Shown piece by piece: positions 5,669 through 10,389 of a stretch of 10,389 nucleotides of DNA. The DNA comes from Bacteroidales bacterium (GTDB lineage Bacteria > Bacteroidota > Bacteroidia > Bacteroidales > VadinHA17): NCBI GenBank assembly GCA_015486475.1, contig WFRO01000429.1:1-10389 (forward strand). The letters are read 5' to 3'. Position 1 is the stretch's first letter, and each line of letters opens with the position of its first letter. The notes under the pieces are model-generated. The model searched no databases and was not told where the DNA came from. It saw only the letters and a list, made by a program, of their open reading frames with translations. The translations under genes were made by a program, and so were the position numbers.

Positions 5669-8284
5669 ATGCCAAAGATCCTCGTTACCGGTGCGGACGG
5701 ACAGCTGGGCAGTGCGCTGAGGAAGGCCTCGGAGCGCCGGCCCCGCTGGAAATTTCTCTTTACCGATATCGGTGAGCTGGACCTGACCGACCGGGAGGCA
5801 GTTATGGCTTTCCTCCTCCAGGAGCGTCCCGATTATGTCATCAACTGCGCGGCCTATACGGCCGTGGACCGGGCCGAGGAGGAGCCGGCCAAAGCCTTCC
5901 TGCTCAATGCCGATGTGGTGGCCCATCTGCTGGCGGTCACGCGTGAGCATCCTTTCCGGCTGATCCACATCTCGACCGATTATGTTTTCAGCGGGATGAG
6001 CTACCGGCCCTACCGGGAGAGCGACCGTCCCGACCCGCGGTCGGTGTATGGCAAGAGCAAGTACGAAGGGGAACATATTGCCCTGGAGTATCCCGACACC
6101 CTGGTAATACGCACCGCCTGGCTATACTCGGAACAGGGCAGTAATTTTGTGAAGACCATCCTGCGACTGGCGGACGAGCGGGAGGCCCTGGAGGTCGTAT
6201 ATGACCAGATCGGCTCACCTACCTATGCCGGTGACCTGGCGGAAGCTATCCTGGAAGTGATCGGGAAGGCTGAGGAGAAAGGGGGATGGAAGCCCGGCAT
6301 TTATCATTATGCCGACGAGGGGGTTTGCAGTTGGTACGATTTTGCAAAAGAGATCCTGGAAACGGCAGGGAAAAGAACGCCCGTGCTGGCGGTTACATCA
6401 GAACAGTTCAACCGGCCGGCGCCACGTCCCTTTTACAGCGTGCTGGCAAAGGAGAAGATCAAAACGGATTACGGGATCACGATACCTCACTGGAAGAAGA
6501 GTTTACGGAAATGTTTGAAAAATCTAATAAAGACAGATATGGAAAAAGATAATTTACTGGAACAGGTGCAGGCCAAAGCCCGCGAGTGGCTGGAAGGCGA
6601 TTACGACGAACAGACCAAAAAAGAGGTGCAGGCACTGCTGGACGGGGACCCCGACCAGCTCATAGATGCTTTTTACAAACCCCTGGAGTTCGGTACGGGC
6701 GGCCTGCGCGGCATCATGGGTGCCGGCACCAACCGGATGAACATCTATACGGTGGGCATGGCCACGCAGGGCCTGGCCAACTACCTGAAGAAACAGTTTG
6801 CCGGCCGTGAGGTCATCCGCGTGGTCATTTCGCACGACTGCCGCAACAATAGCCGTTTTTTTGCCGAGACCACCGCCGGCATCTTCGCCGGCAACGGCTT
6901 TGAGGTCTTCCTCTTTGACGATCTGCGCCCTACGCCCGAGCTCTCCTTTGCAATACGCCATCTGGGCTGCCAGAGCGGCGTGATGATCACGGCCTCGCAC
7001 AACCCCAAAGAGTACAACGGTTACAAGGCCTACTGGGAAGACGGCGCCCAGGTGATCCCGCCCCATGACAAAGCGATCATTGCCGAGGTGGCCCGCATCA
7101 AGGATCCTTCCCAGGTGATGTTCGACGGGCCCAAAGAGAAGATAAAGATCATCGGGGAAGAGGTGGACGAAGCTTTCCTGAAGGAGGTGACCTCCCTCTC
7201 CCTGTCGCCGGAGGCCGTGAAAAAGCACAGCGACCTGAAGATCGTCTATACACCCATCCACGGCACCGGGGTGAAGATGGTACCCACGGCCCTGGAGCGT
7301 TACGGCTTTAAGAACATCATCCACGTGCCCGAGCAGGATGTGACGGACGGTAACTTCCCCACGGTGGTGTCACCCAATCCCGAGGAGCATGCCGCCCTGG
7401 AGATGGCCCTGCAAAGAGCCGACGAGACCGGCGCCGAGCTGGTGATGGCCTCCGATCCCGACGGCGACCGCCTGGGCGTCGCCGTGCGCGACGACAAAGG
7501 GGCCATGCGCCTCCTCAACGGCAACCAGACCGCCACGCTGCTCACCTATTACCTCCTGCGGCGCTGGCAGGAGAAAGGAAAGCTGACCGGCAATGAGTAT
7601 ATTGTCAAGACCATTGTGACCACCGATCTGCTGGCTGATATTGCAAAGCATTACGGAGTGAAATATTTCGATGTGCTGACGGGCTTCAAATGGATCGCCG
7701 ACGTTATCCGCCGCAACGAGGGGAAGATGACCTTCATCGGCGGGGGCGAGGAGAGCTACGGCTTCATGGTGGGCGACTTCGTGCGGGACAAGGATGCCGT
7801 CAGCACGGCCGTGATGGTGGCCGAGACCGCCGCCTGGGCCAGAGACCAGGGTAAGAGTCTTCTCGATCTGCTGAAAGATATTTACGTGCAGTTCGGCTTC
7901 TACCGGGAAGACCTGCTGAACATTGTGCGCAAGGGCAAGAAAGGGGCCGAAGAGATCCAGGCCATGATGGATAAATTCCGCAGCCATTATCCCCAGACCA
8001 TCAATGGCTCCAACGTGATGCTCATCCACGATTACCTGAAACAGCAGACCATCGATCTGATCTCCGACCTGCGCTATCACATCACCCTGCCCCAATCGAA
8101 CGTGCTGCAGTTCATCCTGCACGACGGCTCGAAGGTGTCGGTGCGCCCCTCGGGAACCGAGCCCAAGATCAAGTTCTATTTCAGTGTCAAAGGGGAGCTG
8201 AAAGACTCTGCCGACTTCGACAGAATGGATGCAGAGCTGATGCAGAAGATCGAAGCCATAAAAAAAGACATGGGATTGGAATGA
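5669..8284 (+). CDS. Fused dTDP-4-dehydrorhamnose reductase (RmlD) and phosphoglucomutase/phosphomannomutase
   Basis: One 871-residue frame encodes two complete enzymes. Residues 1-~285 are RmlD/RfbD, the NAD(P)H-dependent reductase that makes dTDP-L-rhamnose: TGADGQLG (G8, G11, G14) binds cofactor, STDYVFSG is at 102-109, and the catalytic Y127-x-x-x-K131 lies in SVYGKSKYEGE. Residues 291-871 form a 581-residue alpha-D-phosphohexomutase, about the size of a free-standing Bacteroidota PGM: TASHNP at 441-446 with phosphoserine S443, the metal loop D596-P-D598-G-D600-R, the sugar-binding GGGEESYGF at 691-699 and the phosphate-binding RPSGTEPK at 826-833. All catalytic motifs are intact in both halves. 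The joint is short (LRKCLKNLIKTD before Met291), and the A-rich bases before the internal ATG at 6539 look like an old intergenic start region. PGM supplies glucose-1-phosphate to the same pathway that RmlD finishes. Either a true fusion or two genes joined by loss of the rmlD stop codon. Confidence 0.92.
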   Translation: MPKILVTGADGQLGSALRKASERRPRWKFLFTDIGELDLTDREAVMAFLLQERPDYVINCAAYTAVDRAEEEPAKAFLLNADVVAHLLAVTREHPFRLIHISTDYVFSGMSYRPYRESDRPDPRSVYGKSKYEGEHIALEYPDTLVIRTAWLYSEQGSNFVKTILRLADEREALEVVYDQIGSPTYAGDLAEAILEVIGKAEEKGGWKPGIYHYADEGVCSWYDFAKEILETAGKRTPVLAVTSEQFNRPAPRPFYSVLAKEKIKTDYGITIPHWKKSLRKCLKNLIKTDMEKDNLLEQVQAKAREWLEGDYDEQTKKEVQALLDGDPDQLIDAFYKPLEFGTGGLRGIMGAGTNRMNIYTVGMATQGLANYLKKQFAGREVIRVVISHDCRNNSRFFAETTAGIFAGNGFEVFLFDDLRPTPELSFAIRHLGCQSGVMITASHNPKEYNGYKAYWEDGAQVIPPHDKAIIAEVARIKDPSQVMFDGPKEKIKIIGEEVDEAFLKEVTSLSLSPEAVKKHSDLKIVYTPIHGTGVKMVPTALERYGFKNIIHVPEQDVTDGNFPTVVSPNPEEHAALEMALQRADETGAELVMASDPDGDRLGVAVRDDKGAMRLLNGNQTATLLTYYLLRRWQEKGKLTGNEYIVKTIVTTDLLADIAKHYGVKYFDVLTGFKWIADVIRRNEGKMTFIGGGEESYGFMVGDFVRDKDAVSTAVMVAETAAWARDQGKSLLDLLKDIYVQFGFYREDLLNIVRKGKKGAEEIQAMMDKFRSHYPQTINGSNVMLIHDYLKQQTIDLISDLRYHITLPQSNVLQFILHDGSKVSVRPSGTEPKIKFYFSVKGELKDSADFDRMDAELMQKIEAIKKDMGLE

Positions 8285-8311
8285 CGAATGATGAACGACT
8301 AACCATCAGCT

Positions 8312-8409
8312 ACAAACTCAAAGTCCAAAATCCAAAATCCAAAGTCTAAAACTCAAAACCCGATACCCGAAACTCGATACTCGATACTCAAAACCCGATA
8401 CTAATAACT
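8312..8409 (+). repeat. Heptad tandem repeat tract C, 14 units upstream of the YjbQ-family gene
   Basis: Fourteen in-phase 7-bp units fill most of the 131-bp spacer between the RmlD-PGM stop and the ATG at 8416. The order is acaaact, a block of caaa(a/g)tc units, taaaact, caaaacc, cgatacc, cgaaact, two cgatact, caaaacc, cgatact, aataact. Six bases separate the tract from the ATG. Bases 8285-8311 are unique sequence, and no promoter motif is seen in the spacer. Confidence 0.88.
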
Positions 8410-8415
8410 ATCGCT

Positions 8416-8832
8416 ATGAAAAGTTACAGAAAAGAACTCTGGTTTGAGACCAGCAAGCGGCGGGAGCTGATCAATATCACGCCGCAGCTGAACGAATGCC
8501 TGCGCGAGAGCGGCATAAAGGAAGGCCTGCTGCTGTGCAACGCCATGCATATCACGGCCAGCGTGTTCATCAACGATGACGAGCCCGGCCTGCACCACGA
8601 CTTTGAGGTGTGGCTGGAGAAGCTGGCGCCGGAGAAACCCTATTCCCAATACCGCCACAACGGCTTCGAGGACAATGCCGATGCCCACCTGAAACGCACC
8701 ATCATGGGACGCGAGGTGGTCATCGCCGTAACCGACGGGAGTCTCGACTTCGGTCCGTGGGAGCAGGTCTTCTACGGCGAGTTCGACGGCAAACGCCGCA
8801 AACGTGTGCTGGTGAAGATCATTGGGGAATAA
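8416..8832 (+). CDS. YjbQ/UPF0047 family protein (secondary thiamine-phosphate synthase type)
   Basis: A small cytoplasmic protein of 138 residues, the usual family length. The family is a compact beta-sandwich with conserved metal-binding His and acidic residues; members can complement thiamine-phosphate synthase mutants, but the true cellular role is unsettled. Signatures seen are CNAMHITASVFIND-x-EPG (H45, N53, E56), NADAHLKR (D89, H91), MGREVVIAVTDGSLDFGPWEQ (from residue 97), FYGEFDG (119-125) and the closing KRVLVKIIGE. All conserved positions I know of are present, so it is probably functional. It stands alone between two heptad tracts and has no evident link to the neighbouring sugar enzymes. 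No Shine-Dalgarno site is seen before the ATG. Confidence 0.93.
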   Translation: MKSYRKELWFETSKRRELINITPQLNECLRESGIKEGLLLCNAMHITASVFINDDEPGLHHDFEVWLEKLAPEKPYSQYRHNGFEDNADAHLKRTIMGREVVIAVTDGSLDFGPWEQVFYGEFDGKRRKRVLVKIIGE

Positions 8833-8834
8833 AG

Positions 8835-8911
8835 TTAAGCTCGATGCTCGATGCTCGATATTCGAAACCCGAAACCCGAAACCCGAAACCCGAAACCAGT
8901 AACTTTTAACT
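8835..8911 (+). repeat. Heptad tandem repeat tract D, 11 units downstream of the YjbQ-family gene
   Basis: The tract starts 2 bp after the stop codon at 8830-8832. Units in phase are ttaagct, cgatgct twice, cgatatt, five identical cgaaacc units, agtaact and tttaact. The run of five identical units suggests recent slippage expansion. It passes directly into a 9-bp repeat tract without spacer. Confidence 0.88.
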
Positions 8912-8957
8912 TTAGGCACTTTAGCGCACTTTAGGCACTCAAAGTACTCCAAATACT
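8912..8957 (+). repeat. Nonamer repeat tract before the SGNH hydrolase gene
   Basis: Five units, four of 9 bp and one of 10 bp, all ending in act: ttaggcact, ttagcgcact, ttaggcact, caaagtact, ccaaatact. A final degenerate ccacaccc leads straight to the ATG at 8966. The change from 7-bp to 9-bp period occurs at 8911/8912 while the shared act/aact ending is kept. Confidence 0.75.
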
Positions 8958-8965
8958 CCACACCC

Positions 8966-10389
8966 ATGAAAACCCTGAACCTTTTCCTCTTATCCCTGCT
9001 TTTATCCCTTCCTCTCTTTTCGCAGGAGGGGCTGACATGGTGGAATCCTGAAAAAAATCCTTTTCCCTTGCTCGAAGGACAGGCCTGGACGGGGGAGACG
9101 GAGGGCTTCTATGACCGGCTGCCGGCACGGGCCAAAGCAAAAGTGCGCAAGCCGGTGTGGGGTCTCTCCAAAGATGCTGCCGGCCTGGTGATCCGTTTTC
9201 GCAGCAATGCGGACCATTTTGTGATCCGTTACGGGGTGAGCGACATGCTGGCTTACCCCCACATGCCGGCTACAGGCGTCAGCGGCATCGATCTGTATGC
9301 CCGTGACAGCGAGGGCCGATGGATGTGGGTGAAGGGATATTATCATTTCGGGGATACCATCCGGTATGAGTATAAAGGGATCCGTCCCAATGATAAGTAT
9401 CACAGGATGGGCCGGGAGTACCGGCTCTACCTGCCCCTGTACAACCACGTGAAGTGGCTGCAGATCGGTATGCCCGATACAGCCCTTTTTCAGCCATGGC
9501 CGTTGCGGCGCGAAAAACCCATCGTCGTCTACGGTACCTCCATTGCGCAGGGCGCCTGTGCTCCGCGTGCCGGCCTGGCATGGAGCAACCTGCTGGAACG
9601 CCGTCTCGACAGGCCCGTGATCAACCTGGCATTCTCCGGCAACGGCATGCTGGAAAAAGAATTGATAGACCTGATCAATGAGATAGATGCCGGCCTTTAT
9701 GTCCTCGACTGCCTGCCCAATATGATAGCCCCCCGCTTTACAGACCAGGAGGTACATGACCGCATCATCGCATCGGTGGAAAGCCTGCAGGCAAAACATC
9801 CGGAAACGCCTATCCTCCTGGTGGAACATGACGGCTATACCGATGGGGAGATCAGTCCGGGCAGCTTCAGAAATTATGACGACATCAACCGGGTGCAGGA
9901 GCAGGCCTTTGCGGAGATGAAGGCGGACGGGAAGATGAACATCTGGCTGCTGACAAAGGAGGAGATCGGTCAGAACCTCGACAGCCAGACCGACGGCGTC
10001 CATCCCAATGCCCTGGGGATGGAATACTATGCCCGGGCCTATGAGCACGTAATACGGCATATCCTGAAAATGCCGGCCGGAAATACGCCTGCTACAAAAC
10101 CGGTCACCCAGGACCGGGAACCCAAAAACTATCTCTGGGAGAAGCGGCATGAGAATATTCTGAAAGAGAATGCCGCCAACCCGCCCCGGATCGTCTTCCT
10201 GGGCAACTCCATCACCCATTACTGGGGAGGCGTGCCGGGATGTAAATTCCAGCGGGGTCCGGAGGCCTGGAACCGTTATCTTGCACCCAAAGGGGTGAGG
10301 AACATGGGCTGTGGGTGGGACCGCATCGAGAACGTCCTGTGGCGCGTCAACCATGGCGAGCTGGACGGCTACCGGGCCGAACAGGTGGT
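8966..10389 (+). CDS. Secreted SGNH/GDSL hydrolase with GxDLY domain and a second SGNH module (3' end outside window)
   Basis: The frame stays open from the ATG at 8966 to the window edge (474 codons). Residues 1-20 are a signal peptide (MKT, a Leu-rich core, LFSQ), so the protein is exported. Residues ~20-180 match the N-terminal domain that precedes some SGNH hydrolases, with the GxDLY motif at 107-111 (GIDLY). The first catalytic module has YGTSIAQG with nucleophile Ser192, SGNG with Asn226, a LDCLPNM block and D343-G-V-H346 as the Asp/His pair, so its triad appears complete. A linker around 375-400 leads to a second SGNH start, IVFLGNSITH with Ser415, continuing past the edge. Family members are esterases, often removing acyl groups from glycans. 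That fits the carbohydrate theme here, but the substrate is unknown. The ATG follows the nonamer tract directly. Confidence 0.88.
   Translation, partial: MKTLNLFLLSLLLSLPLFSQEGLTWWNPEKNPFPLLEGQAWTGETEGFYDRLPARAKAKVRKPVWGLSKDAAGLVIRFRSNADHFVIRYGVSDMLAYPHMPATGVSGIDLYARDSEGRWMWVKGYYHFGDTIRYEYKGIRPNDKYHRMGREYRLYLPLYNHVKWLQIGMPDTALFQPWPLRREKPIVVYGTSIAQGACAPRAGLAWSNLLERRLDRPVINLAFSGNGMLEKELIDLINEIDAGLYVLDCLPNMIAPRFTDQEVHDRIIASVESLQAKHPETPILLVEHDGYTDGEISPGSFRNYDDINRVQEQAFAEMKADGKMNIWLLTKEEIGQNLDSQTDGVHPNALGMEYYARAYEHVIRHILKMPAGNTPATKPVTQDREPKNYLWEKRHENILKENAANPPRIVFLGNSITHYWGGVPGCKFQRGPEAWNRYLAPKGVRNMGCGWDRIENVLWRVNHGELDGYRAEQV

Noticed and set aside
5569..5775. Small plus-strand frame across the divergent promoter region
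   Set aside because: It is in a different frame from RmlD, overlaps the promoter and the RmlD start, and has low-complexity sequence without a family match.
6554..8122. Two minus-strand open frames opposite the phosphomutase half (6554-7324 and 7370-8122)
   Set aside because: The plus-strand frame has all phosphohexomutase motifs; the antisense products show no family features.
2603..8957. CRISPR array interpretation of the repeats
   Set aside because: Units are 7-9 bp and contiguous with no spacers; there are no 24-40 bp repeats and no cas genes.
9002..10354. Long minus-strand open frame (450 codons) opposite the SGNH hydrolase
   Set aside because: The plus strand encodes a signal peptide, a GxDLY motif and SGNH motifs in order; the minus frame shows no domain and is its antisense shadow.

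Overview
The window looks like chromosomal DNA of a GC-rich, free-living member of the Bacteroidota, probably Bacteroidales-like; the exact lineage cannot be fixed from this stretch. The evidence is a protein with a C-terminal type IX secretion (T9SS) sorting domain, TAnnTTTG-type promoter elements, few Shine-Dalgarno sites, a carbohydrate-active lipoprotein, and intergenic spaces filled with short degenerate tandem repeats.

Layout: (1) positions 2-1108 hold the C-terminal part of a large secreted T9SS cargo protein. (2) 1205-4215 hold a GH4 NAD-dependent glycosidase followed by an SSS-family sodium/solute symporter, a likely uptake-and-cleavage pair for a small glycoside. (3) 4216-4373 is a convergent spacer with a three-hairpin element that runs into a heptad repeat tract. 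(4) 4374-5516, on the minus strand, is a GH130-type lipoprotein. (5) 5517-5668 is a divergent promoter region carrying octamer repeats. (6) 5669-8284 is one continuous reading frame joining a dTDP-4-dehydrorhamnose reductase (RfbD/RmlD) to a full-length phosphoglucomutase-type enzyme. (7) 8416-8832 is a YjbQ/UPF0047 protein. (8) 8966 to the right edge is a secreted protein with a GxDLY-type N-terminal domain and two SGNH hydrolase modules, cut by the window end.

Functionally, the GH4 enzyme, symporter, GH130 protein and SGNH esterase fit the harvesting of oligosaccharides, with deacylation and cleavage outside the cytoplasm, Na+-driven uptake and intracellular hydrolysis. No SusC/SusD pair is visible. 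The RmlD-PGM frame joins the enzyme that supplies glucose-1-phosphate to the last step of dTDP-L-rhamnose synthesis.

The most unusual signal is in the spacers. Four of them carry phase-perfect 7-bp tandem repeats with family consensus roughly (C/G)(G/T/A)(A/G)(A/T)AC(T/C), 7 to 17 units each. All lie in the same orientation on the + strand whatever the direction of the flanking genes, and in one case the array ends exactly at the start codon. Two further spacers or sub-tracts use 8-bp and 9-bp units of related composition.
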